A stretch of DNA of 22,123 bases, from positions 1 through 22,123 of the forward strand of contig CAJTZX010000061.1 of NCBI GenBank assembly GCA_910584345.1. Direction: 5' to 3'. A model generated the notes under the pieces. The model saw only the letters and a list, made by a program, of their open reading frames with translations. It did not search any database and had not been told where the DNA came from. A program made the position numbers and the translations under genes. The stretch comes from an uncultured Eubacterium sp. GTDB taxonomy: Bacteria > Bacillota > Clostridia > Lachnospirales > Lachnospiraceae. The first letter of the stretch is position 1; each line of letters opens with the position of its first letter. This document shows, in pieces, positions 1 through 7,440 of the stretch.

Positions 1-2235
1 AAATTGTATCTGGACGTTGCAGATGGCTCTGCAGAGAACGGAGCAAATATCCGGCAATGGGATTATAATGGTTCTGAAGCACAGAAATTCCGCTTTGTAT
101 CTACCGGAGACGGATATTATTATATTCTTACCGGAGCTTCAGGCTATAAGGGCTGTATAGACGTTAATGAAGGAGCTACAGAGGATGGAACGAATATCCA
201 GCAATGGCAATACGGGAATGGCGAAATGCAAAAATACCGCATTGTTCAGCAGGCAGACGGCACTTACTCGATTTTGACAAAAGTAAGCGGATGCAAGTCC
301 GGACTGGATGTATTTGAATGGTCCGAAGAACCTGGCGGAAATATCACACAATGGAATTACTGGGGCGGAGACTGCCAGAAATGGAATCTGATAGAAGCAG
401 GAACCAATACCGGAAGTTCAACATCCGCAAATAATGAACCATTGGAACATGCATTAGCATCTCCGTTTTTATGGGCGGGATATAACGATCAGGACTGTTC
501 TGGCGGTTATGCCGTATGGGCTCCGGATATTATTTACAATCCGGATTACATCTGGAATGACGGCAGCAAAGGCGCTTATATGATGTATTATTGTACATCT
601 TCTACCTACATACGTTCCTGTATTGCCTACAGCGTCTCCAAAACATCTACAGGTCCGTTCTCCTATGTAGATACGATTATCTATTCAGGATTTACAGAGG
701 GCGATAATGTAGTCAGAACAGAATCAAATCTGGGCGTAAAAGAAGTAAATACATGCTATAAAAATACAAACATACCAAAATTAATCGATGAGGGTAAATT
801 AAACGGCGTCAGATCAGGCTGGTTTAACAAAGGCGCTTATAATAATAATTTGTTCCCAAATGCGATTGATCCGACGATTTTGTATGATAAAAATGGTGCA
901 TTATGGATGACTTATGGTTCCTGGTCCGGCGGTATTTATATTCTGCAGCTGGATACGGCAACCGGACAGCCGATGTATCCAAAGAGCAATAACGGACTTA
1001 CAGACGGTTATTTTGGTACAAGAATTGCAGGAGGTTATACAAAATCGGGAGAAGCTCCTTACATTCTTTACGATGCAAAGAGTGATTATTATTATTTATA
1101 TGTAACCTATGGCTGGCTTGGCGTTGACGGTGGATACCATATGCGGTTGTACCGTTCCAAAACAATTAACGGCAACTATGTAGATGCAGCAGGAAATTCG
1201 GCTGTTTTCGATAAAGATACAAACCAGGCAGAAAGAGGAATTAAAGTAATGGGCAATTACGATTTCTCTACATTATCTGTCGGATATAAATCTGCAGGAC
1301 ATAACTCTGCATTTATCGATACGGACGGTCAGATGTATTTAGTAAATCATACCCGTTTTAACGGCGGTACGGAATTTCATGAAGTGCGTGTGCATCAGCA
1401 GTTTTTAAATGAGGACAAATGGCCGGTAACAGCTGTTTATGAATATCTTGGCAGTAAGATTTCAAATAAAGGTTATAGCATGTCTGATATGGCAGGTACT
1501 TATGAGTTCGTAAATCATGGGACAGATGCATCTACGGCAAATGTAGGCATGTTGGAAACGAAAAAAGTGACGCTTACGAGTGATGGTAAAATTACCGGTG
1601 ATGTTACGGGTACCTGGAGCCACACATCTGGAACTTATTACTGCCAGATGGTCATTGGCGGGACTACCTATAAAGGAGTATTTTTCAAGCAGAAAGATGA
1701 GACTACAGGACATAATGAACGCATGACATTTACTTTAATTGGCTCTAATAATGAAACAATCTGGGGAAGCAAAACGACAGTTGATATTGCTGGCGTGGAA
1801 GGAACCTTCTATATTAAAAATGTAAATTCCTTATTATGCCTGGATGTTGTAAACGGAAGCAATGAAAACAATGCCAATATTCAGCAGTGGACTTATAATG
1901 GCGCAGATGCACAGAAGTTTAAAATTGTTTCGGACGGCGACGGATATTACCATATTTTAACTGGAGCATCTGGATATACGAAGTGTTTGGATGTGGCTGG
2001 AAAAAGCGCAGATAATAATGCCAACATTATTCAGTACACATATAATGGCGCTGTTAACCAGAAATTTAAGATCGAACGTCTGGCAGACGGTACTTATGCG
2101 CTGTTGACCGGAGCCAGCAATTATAACTCTGGATTGGATGTATTTGAATGGAGCACACAGCCTGGCGGCAATATTGAACAATGGGAGTATGCTGGAAGAG
2201 ACTGCCAGAAGTGGATCTTAGAACCAGCAGGTTAA
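1..2235 (+). CDS. Endo-1,5-alpha-L-arabinanase, GH43, with N- and C-terminal ricin-type lectin domains (5' partial)
   Basis: The reading frame is open at the first base, so the true start and any signal peptide lie upstream. Numbering from the TTG codon at base 4, residues 1-134 form a ricin B-type (CBM13-like) lectin domain with three QxW repeats (RQW, QQW, TQW). A Ser/Thr/Asn linker follows, then a GH43 five-bladed propeller at about 145-480. Visible GH43 features are WAPDI near 171, Asp289 in AIDPT (likely pKa modulator), Glu350 in GEAPY (likely general acid) and His433 in AGHNS. I could not assign the general-base Asp with certainty. A beta-rich domain at about 490-595 resembles the C-terminal domain of extracellular arabinanases, and residues 600-743 are a second ricin-type domain. 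The family cleaves internal alpha-1,5 links in arabinan, here presumably outside the cell and held on the polymer by the lectin domains. The ORF ends with TAA, and the next gene starts 56 bp downstream. Confidence 0.88.
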   Translation, partial: KLYLDVADGSAENGANIRQWDYNGSEAQKFRFVSTGDGYYYILTGASGYKGCIDVNEGATEDGTNIQQWQYGNGEMQKYRIVQQADGTYSILTKVSGCKSGLDVFEWSEEPGGNITQWNYWGGDCQKWNLIEAGTNTGSSTSANNEPLEHALASPFLWAGYNDQDCSGGYAVWAPDIIYNPDYIWNDGSKGAYMMYYCTSSTYIRSCIAYSVSKTSTGPFSYVDTIIYSGFTEGDNVVRTESNLGVKEVNTCYKNTNIPKLIDEGKLNGVRSGWFNKGAYNNNLFPNAIDPTILYDKNGALWMTYGSWSGGIYILQLDTATGQPMYPKSNNGLTDGYFGTRIAGGYTKSGEAPYILYDAKSDYYYLYVTYGWLGVDGGYHMRLYRSKTINGNYVDAAGNSAVFDKDTNQAERGIKVMGNYDFSTLSVGYKSAGHNSAFIDTDGQMYLVNHTRFNGGTEFHEVRVHQQFLNEDKWPVTAVYEYLGSKISNKGYSMSDMAGTYEFVNHGTDASTANVGMLETKKVTLTSDGKITGDVTGTWSHTSGTYYCQMVIGGTTYKGVFFKQKDETTGHNERMTFTLIGSNNETIWGSKTTVDIAGVEGTFYIKNVNSLLCLDVVNGSNENNANIQQWTYNGADAQKFKIVSDGDGYYHILTGASGYTKCLDVAGKSADNNANIIQYTYNGAVNQKFKIERLADGTYALLTGASNYNSGLDVFEWSTQPGGNIEQWEYAGRDCQKWILEPAG

Positions 2236-2291
2236 TTCGTTTTGAGAATGAAGGTGTTATAAAATCGTTATAAATATCAGGAGGTATCGGT

Positions 2292-3308
2292 ATGAAAGCT
2301 AGTTGCAGCAGTTTTACATGTTCATCTGCAGATGACAAGCATTTTATTGGAAGAACTTATGATGAGTACGGAGATATCAGTACAAATAAAGTTGTTATTA
2401 TTCCAAAAAACTATGAAATTTTATTAACCTTTCAGACAAATGAAAGCAACCGTAAGCAGATCGTAGATTATGCGATCGTTGGGATGAATGTTTCTATGCT
2501 TGGCACACCACTTTTGACAGAAGGGATGAACGAAACTGGATTAATGGGAACATTGTTATTTTTTCCGCATTTTGCACAGTTTGATACAAAGAAAGCCGTA
2601 TATAATGTAAACGCAGGACTGCTGCTGCCATTTGTGTTAGGAAAATCAAAAAATATCGAAGAAGCGGTGCAGCTTATGAATGATATTAATGTGATTAATG
2701 AGCTGAATACAGGGTTGGATTTGCCATGTCACTATATGTTTTCTGACCGCAGCGGTGAATCTGTCGTTGTTGAACCGTTAGAAAACGGCTTGAAAATTTA
2801 CCGCAGTGAAATAGGGGTATTGACGAATGCGCCTACTTATGAATGGCACAAAATAAATCTTTGTAACTATTTAGGAACATCAAATCTGGCTCGAAAACCG
2901 CAAAAGGTAGTAGATTATACAATTCGTGAATTAGGAGAAGGCTCCGGCTATTTAGGGCTGCCAGGAGATTATACACCTGTTTCAAGATTTGTAAGGCTTG
3001 CATTTTCGAAAAATTTTATGCCAACGCCGGTAGATGAAATAGATGCAGTAAATAAGATGTTTAATGTATTTGAATGTGTGGATGTTCCCGAAGGAGCTAT
3101 TTATACGCCGCCAGAAGAAAGGTCGCCGTATCACGAGAAAACTTTGTGTACTTCTGTGATGTGTGCAGAGAGTCTAAAGTATTATTTTTCAACATCTACC
3201 AACTGCAGAGTTTGCTGTGTCGATTTAAGTAAAGAATTAAATAGTACAAGTACTTCATTAAAAGAAATATCCATTCCGTTTGAACAGGATATTTTAAATC
3301 TGAACTAG
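2292..3308 (+). CDS. Choloylglycine hydrolase family Ntn-hydrolase (bile salt hydrolase or penicillin V acylase-like)
   Basis: This is a 338-residue cytoplasmic N-terminal-nucleophile amidase. The start is set by AGGAGGT at 2279-2285. Aligned from memory with Clostridium perfringens bile salt hydrolase, the catalytic set is present: Cys5 (equivalent to Cys2), Arg21, Asp24, Asn179 in LTNAPTYEWH (Asn175) and Arg232 in YTPVSRF (Arg228). The nucleophile follows a four-residue MKAS leader, so maturation would need removal of a short propeptide, as in penicillin V acylases, and not just of Met1. The position of Asn82, which bile salt hydrolases use in the substrate pocket, is a Phe here (residue 90, TLLFFP). 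The family hydrolyses amide bonds of conjugated bile acids, penicillin V or related N-acyl compounds. The Phe makes classical bile salt activity uncertain. A hairpin terminator follows the gene. Confidence 0.9.
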   Translation: MKASCSSFTCSSADDKHFIGRTYDEYGDISTNKVVIIPKNYEILLTFQTNESNRKQIVDYAIVGMNVSMLGTPLLTEGMNETGLMGTLLFFPHFAQFDTKKAVYNVNAGLLLPFVLGKSKNIEEAVQLMNDINVINELNTGLDLPCHYMFSDRSGESVVVEPLENGLKIYRSEIGVLTNAPTYEWHKINLCNYLGTSNLARKPQKVVDYTIRELGEGSGYLGLPGDYTPVSRFVRLAFSKNFMPTPVDEIDAVNKMFNVFECVDVPEGAIYTPPEERSPYHEKTLCTSVMCAESLKYYFSTSTNCRVCCVDLSKELNSTSTSLKEISIPFEQDILNLN

Positions 3309-3369
3309 TTTTCAATCTGAACCTAGTACTGTTTTTTAAATCTTTTTATAATTTTAAAGAAATCAGCAT

Positions 3370-3434
3370 AAAAACCTTTTTGTCGGCCTGATGATTTTAG
3401 TTTTCATTGGGCTGTGCAGGAAGGTTTTTTATTT
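3370..3434 (+). terminator. Long hairpin with T-run after the choloylglycine hydrolase gene
   Basis: The outer arms AAAAACCTT (3370-3378) and AAGGTTTTT (3421-3429) enclose a second stem. In it 3386-3394 (GCCTGATGA) pairs with 3404-3412 with two G-T wobbles. A run of six T (3425-3430) closes the structure. This is consistent with a Rho-independent terminator separating the hydrolase from the MATE gene. Confidence 0.6.
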
Positions 3435-3439
3435 AACTA

Positions 3440-3470
3440 TTGACTGTGCAGTTACTGTATGGTTTATGAT
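3440..3470 (+). promoter_or_regulatory. Candidate sigma-A promoter for the first MATE gene
   Basis: TTGACT at 3440-3445 and TATGAT at 3465-3470 are 19 bp apart. They lie after the terminator and about 50 bp before the MATE start. The spacing is longer than ideal, so the call is tentative. Confidence 0.4.
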
Positions 3471-3521
3471 GGTAAAAATAAATAAGGAATAATAACATAA
3501 TCAGAGGAAAGGAAAGTATTT

Positions 3522-4853
3522 ATGGAAAATGAAAATGTATATTTAAAACCAGTAACGCTGAAAAATATTTTGAAATTTGCAGTTCCAACAATCGCGATGA
3601 CTGTATTTATGTCTTTTTATACGATGGTTGACGGATTGTTTGTGTCAAATTTAATTAGTACAAATGCGCTTTCAGCGATAAACCTGACGGCGCCCATTAT
3701 CCAGCTGGTAACTGCGATCTCTACCATGCTTGCTACCGGAGGCAGCGCGGTGATTATGAAAAAGATGGGAGAACATAAGAGTGAGGAAGCAAAAGAAGAC
3801 TTTACATTTTTGATTTTAGTAAATGTTATCGTCGGTATTTTTATGTGTACGATAGGATACCTCGTCATGGATCACATTTTTGCAGGAATGAATCTGTCTG
3901 CTGATGTAGAAGGATATTGTGTGGAATATTTAAGCCGCTATCTTATATTTACCGTACCGATTCTTTTGATGAATAACTTTACACTTTATATGATTGCCAG
4001 TGAAAAAGCGACGCTTTCTTTGATATGCTCCGTAACAGGAGGCGTATTGAATATGGTGCTCGACTACGTATTTATTGCAGTTTTCCATATGGGAATCAGC
4101 GGAGCAGCGATTGCAACAGGACTTGGATATTCTGTTACTGCGGTTGTAGGATTATTTGTTTTCAGCCGGAAAAAGAATCTGCTTCATTTTAAAAAACCTG
4201 TATTCCGGCTCAAAGTACTTATTCATGCGTCCACAAACGGATGTTCTGAAATGCCAACAGCGCTTGTTACAGGAATTATTACGATGATGTTTAACTGGAC
4301 GATGCTTCATTATGTTGGAGAAGACGGAGTTGCAGCTGTTACAATTATTATGTATGTACTTATGTTTGCAAGTTCCTTGTATACAGGATATTCGTATGGG
4401 GTTGCACCGATGCTGAGTTATTACTATGGGGAACAAAATGATGCGAAGCTAAAAAAACTTGTTGCACTTAGTTTAAAGGTGATTGCGGTAATCTCTGCAG
4501 TGACAATTGCAGCTTCGTTTTTGTTGACAAAACCATTAGTGTCTGTCTTTGCTCACCCGGATAACCCTGTATATGATCTGGCGGTAACAGGAAACAGGAT
4601 TTGTACAGTAGCGCTTCTTTTTATTGGATTAAATATTTTTGCCAGCGGTATGTTTACTGCACTATCCAATGGAGTAGTTTCGGCTGTTCTGGCATTTTCC
4701 AGATCTTTTGTGTTTATGCTGATTACGATGATTGTACTTCCTATTTTCATCGGTGTAACCGGAATCTGGCTGGCAACTCCTGCAGCAGAGCTTATGGCAC
4801 TCGCATTATCCGCTTTTATGTTTTTGAAATACAGGAGCAGGTATCAGTATTAA
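3522..4853 (+). CDS. MATE family multidrug/metabolite efflux transporter
   Basis: This 443-residue polytopic inner-membrane protein has about 12 hydrophobic segments and the two-repeat layout of MATE (MatE) transporters. Characteristic stretches include the first helix with TMVDGLFVSNLI, a Gly/Ala-rich loop (ATGGSAVIMKKMGE) and the second-half signature ATIIMYVLMFASSLYTGYSYG followed by APMLSYYYGEQN. The start is supported by an AGGAAAGGAA stretch about 8-10 bp upstream. MATE proteins export cationic drugs and metabolites using a Na+ or H+ gradient, but the substrate cannot be read from the sequence. It follows the choloylglycine hydrolase gene after a probable terminator. It is read in the same direction as the BlaI/M56 pair 81 bp downstream and could be co-regulated with them, although that pair has its own promoter. 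Confidence 0.9.
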   Translation: MENENVYLKPVTLKNILKFAVPTIAMTVFMSFYTMVDGLFVSNLISTNALSAINLTAPIIQLVTAISTMLATGGSAVIMKKMGEHKSEEAKEDFTFLILVNVIVGIFMCTIGYLVMDHIFAGMNLSADVEGYCVEYLSRYLIFTVPILLMNNFTLYMIASEKATLSLICSVTGGVLNMVLDYVFIAVFHMGISGAAIATGLGYSVTAVVGLFVFSRKKNLLHFKKPVFRLKVLIHASTNGCSEMPTALVTGIITMMFNWTMLHYVGEDGVAAVTIIMYVLMFASSLYTGYSYGVAPMLSYYYGEQNDAKLKKLVALSLKVIAVISAVTIAASFLLTKPLVSVFAHPDNPVYDLAVTGNRICTVALLFIGLNIFASGMFTALSNGVVSAVLAFSRSFVFMLITMIVLPIFIGVTGIWLATPAAELMALALSAFMFLKYRSRYQY

Positions 4854-4866
4854 TTCTAAAAAAAGG

Positions 4867-4895
4867 TTGACAAATTGATTATACAGGCGCATAAT
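4867..4895 (+). promoter_or_regulatory. Promoter of the first BlaI/M56 operon
   Basis: TTGACA (4867-4872) and CATAAT (4890-4895) are separated by exactly 17 bp, close to the sigma-A consensus. They lie 39 bp before the start codon and after the MATE stop codon. Confidence 0.75.
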
Positions 4896-4898
4896 ACG

Positions 4899-4914
4899 TT
4901 ATACAATAGTATAA
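4899..4914. promoter_or_regulatory. Palindromic operator candidate for the first BlaI-type repressor
   Basis: TTATAC-AATA-GTATAA is a perfect 6-bp-arm palindrome just downstream of the -10 box, across the expected transcription start. A further TTATACA copy lies 20 bp upstream (4879-4885), between the -35 and -10 boxes. BlaI/MecI repressors bind such dyads and repress their own operon, so this is the likely autoregulatory site. Confidence 0.55.
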
Positions 4915-4933
4915 TGACTAGGAGGATTTAACT

Positions 4934-5323
4934 ATGTGCCGTATCATGAAAAAACTTGGGGAAGCCGAACTGGAAATCATGCAGGTAGTTTGGAACGAAG
5001 ATCATCCACTCACTTCCAACTATATTTTAAAACAGTTGCAGGGACGTAGAAAGTGGAAGCTTTCTACGCTGATGACTTCTTTGTCACGTCTGTCAGATAA
5101 AGGGTATTTAAGCTGCGACCGGTCTACAGGAAGTAACCTGTACACTTTTATGATATCAGAAAATGAGTACCGAACAAAAGAAAGCAGAAATTTTCTGGAA
5201 AAGCTGTATAACAATTCGATACAAAATATGGTCGCAACGCTATATCACAGTCAGGAATTGGATACAGATGATATTAAAGAACTCAGAGATTTTCTGAATG
5301 AACTAAAGGAGGCAGAGCAATGA
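4934..5323 (+). CDS. BlaI/MecI family winged-helix repressor (first module)
   Basis: This 129-residue protein has the BlaI/MecI/CopY layout. An N-terminal winged helix starts at LGEAELEIMQVVW, with recognition-helix region KLSTLMTSLSRLSDKGYL, and a C-terminal dimerisation helix pair ends in DIKELRDFLNELKEAEQ. The start at 4934 is supported by AGGAGG at 4920-4925 with 8-bp spacing; the in-frame ATG at 4946 would be too far away. The stop overlaps the start of the next gene (ATGA), indicating translational coupling with the M56 protease. By family analogy the dimer represses this operon until the partner protease is activated and the repressor is inactivated by proteolysis. Other regulon members cannot be identified here; the upstream MATE gene is one candidate. 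Confidence 0.92.
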   Translation: MCRIMKKLGEAELEIMQVVWNEDHPLTSNYILKQLQGRRKWKLSTLMTSLSRLSDKGYLSCDRSTGSNLYTFMISENEYRTKESRNFLEKLYNNSIQNMVATLYHSQELDTDDIKELRDFLNELKEAEQ

Positions 5324-7311
5324 CAGATTCCTATCTTACAAATATTTTTTTAGACGTATTCGAAGTTTCTGTGCCGGTTAGTATTATTGTTGCTGTACTA
5401 CTTTTGTTTGGCTCATTTTTCAATAAGCGTTATGCCGCAAAATGGAAATATCGTATTTGGATCTTTCTGGCATTATGGCTGCTGTTTCCATTTGTAAAGT
5501 TTTCATTTGTGAAACTTGCAGCTGGCACAGATGTATTGCCGCAGATTGTTACGCAGTATTTTGCAAAACCTGAATCCAAGCAAATACAGACTGCAACGAT
5601 TGAAAAAGCTCCTTACAGAATCATTTCCGTCGAAGTTCCGAAACAAATAACGATTCCGGTTGCGGTACGGTCGGAACAAGGCGGTATGCAGATGTCCGTT
5701 CTTGATATTCTGGCTTTGGTTTGGCTGGCAGGCAGTATTAGCTTTATGACCATACATTTATTAGGATACCTGCATTGGAAACGTCTTATCATGCGACATG
5801 GAATTGCAGTAGAAGATGAACAAATCCAGGATATTTTTTTGAAATTAAAAGAAGAATTACATATTAAGAGACTGTTGCCCGTTATATATTCGAAAAAAGC
5901 TTTTAGTCCTATGATGATCGGTTTTTTTCATCCGGCGCTTGTACTGCCGGATCTGCAGCATACGGCACAGGAGATGTATTTTATTCTAAAACATGAACTT
6001 GTACATTTCAAACGCCGGGACGTATTTATAAAACTGTTGTTTACAGCAGCAAATGCTGTCTGCTGGTTTCAGCCGTTGATCTGGCTGATGGTCAAAGAAG
6101 CGTCTGTTGATATGGAGATTTCCTGCGATGAGCTTGTAATGCAGGGAGCAGATGATTGTATGCGCAGCGCATACACGGAAACGCTTTTAAATACGATGCA
6201 CAGACAATGCAAAAAGAAAACAGGTTTGTCTACACAGTTTTATGGAGGAAAACAGGTTATGCGGAAACGGTTTCAAAGTATTTTAAGCAAAGTGAAAAAG
6301 AAAAATGGCAGGATTGTATTTATCGTATGTTTTCTGGCAGCAGTGGTGCCTGGCACAATCGCAGGCTGCACGATTTCGTCTCAATCAGCACAGGATACTT
6401 TAACAAATAAGCAAAGAAAAGAAAAACTGCCAGAACAGATGAATGGCAAATCGCAGAGCGATTATGATAAGACAGAGCCGTCTTTGTTGGAAACAGGGGT
6501 TTCAAAAGGAAACGAAATGGAAAAATCCGCAGAACTTAAAAAAATGCTTAATGTTACAAAAGAAGGGCTGACCGAACAAAAAGAAGCATCTCTGATTGTA
6601 GGAGACGGATTTTCCTTTTATCTGACGGATGGTGAATGGCAGCAGGCAGGCGAACAAGAGTGGAGGGCAGTAAACAACTCCAAAGTCCATATCTGGTTTT
6701 CACTTTTTAAAGATCAATCAGCTGACACACTCGTGCAGCAGTTGGCATATGAGGGATATGTGACGAAGGACGATCGTTTGGAAAAGCGGATGGATGACAT
6801 TATTAATCAGGTGGAAATAAAAGAAGATGGTGATGATTTATGGTGTATTTTCTATTGTTATCCTTTAGAAGCAGAAGAGGGATGGGGCAGAACTTTGCAT
6901 GTTATAGCAGATACATTTGCGGTTTCAAAATCTTTCTCCGGTAAACAGACAGCAGATCAAAGCGACAGAACCTCCGGCACAGCGCTTAGCACAAAAGATC
7001 GGATAGAAATTCAAACTATTATTACAGAGTTTTCCTCCCTTTATTTTCGTGGAGAAACAGAGGGACTTAGAAACTATCTGTCAGATTCCTTCCACGAGGA
7101 TGTTACGGCTTACCAAAGTGATGGAACCGTCAGCGATTTTACGATCAAAGGATTGTATGCGATGGATGAGAATCGTTTAGCTGGAGGTAATTATATCGTA
7201 TCTTTAGAATTTAGAGACAGTATGAATGCGGATACATTTTGGTATTTAACATTTGAATTTGCTAAACAAAAAGACGGATGGAAGATTTTGTGGTATGGTT
7301 TAGAAGCATAA
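5320..7311 (+). CDS. BlaR1-like M56 family membrane metalloprotease/sensor (first module)
   Basis: This 663-residue integral membrane protein has four predicted membrane segments (about 13-33, 42-60, 128-150 and 328-350). A zinc-protease HExxH motif (HELVH, residues 225-229) sits in the cytosolic domain after LKHELVHFKRRD, with a downstream acidic segment SVDMEISCDE that matches M56 peptidases. The last helix ends in a lipobox-like IAGC. The extracellular part (about 351-663) carries no SxxK/transpeptidase-like penicillin-binding domain. It has a low-complexity charged linker, a beta-rich block (about 425-540) and a C-terminal block (about 555-663) that looks like an NTF2-like fold ending in KQKDGWKILWYGLE. 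By family analogy a signal sensed outside triggers proteolysis that relieves repression by the BlaI partner. The signal is probably not a beta-lactam. The gene overlaps blaI by 4 bp. Confidence 0.85.
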   Translation: MTDSYLTNIFLDVFEVSVPVSIIVAVLLLFGSFFNKRYAAKWKYRIWIFLALWLLFPFVKFSFVKLAAGTDVLPQIVTQYFAKPESKQIQTATIEKAPYRIISVEVPKQITIPVAVRSEQGGMQMSVLDILALVWLAGSISFMTIHLLGYLHWKRLIMRHGIAVEDEQIQDIFLKLKEELHIKRLLPVIYSKKAFSPMMIGFFHPALVLPDLQHTAQEMYFILKHELVHFKRRDVFIKLLFTAANAVCWFQPLIWLMVKEASVDMEISCDELVMQGADDCMRSAYTETLLNTMHRQCKKKTGLSTQFYGGKQVMRKRFQSILSKVKKKNGRIVFIVCFLAAVVPGTIAGCTISSQSAQDTLTNKQRKEKLPEQMNGKSQSDYDKTEPSLLETGVSKGNEMEKSAELKKMLNVTKEGLTEQKEASLIVGDGFSFYLTDGEWQQAGEQEWRAVNNSKVHIWFSLFKDQSADTLVQQLAYEGYVTKDDRLEKRMDDIINQVEIKEDGDDLWCIFYCYPLEAEEGWGRTLHVIADTFAVSKSFSGKQTADQSDRTSGTALSTKDRIEIQTIITEFSSLYFRGETEGLRNYLSDSFHEDVTAYQSDGTVSDFTIKGLYAMDENRLAGGNYIVSLEFRDSMNADTFWYLTFEFAKQKDGWKILWYGLEA

Positions 7312-7343
7312 GATGATTCTTATTTCATATGGATTTGATTTTT

Positions 7344-7380
7344 GAGCGTGTTTGAAAATTCCCAAACACGCTCTTATTCG
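7344..7380 (+). terminator. Strong hairpin between the two convergent M56 genes
   Basis: GAGCGTGTTTG (7344-7354) pairs perfectly with CAAACACGCTC (7363-7373) across an 8-base loop. It lies between two convergent genes. The following sequence TTATT is a weak U-tract, so termination is likely for the plus strand but less certain than the stem implies. Confidence 0.6.
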
Positions 7381-7440
7381 TGAAAAATTGATATAATTGA
7401 TATAGATAAAAACTTCCGATGATGCTGGAATTTTAATTTA

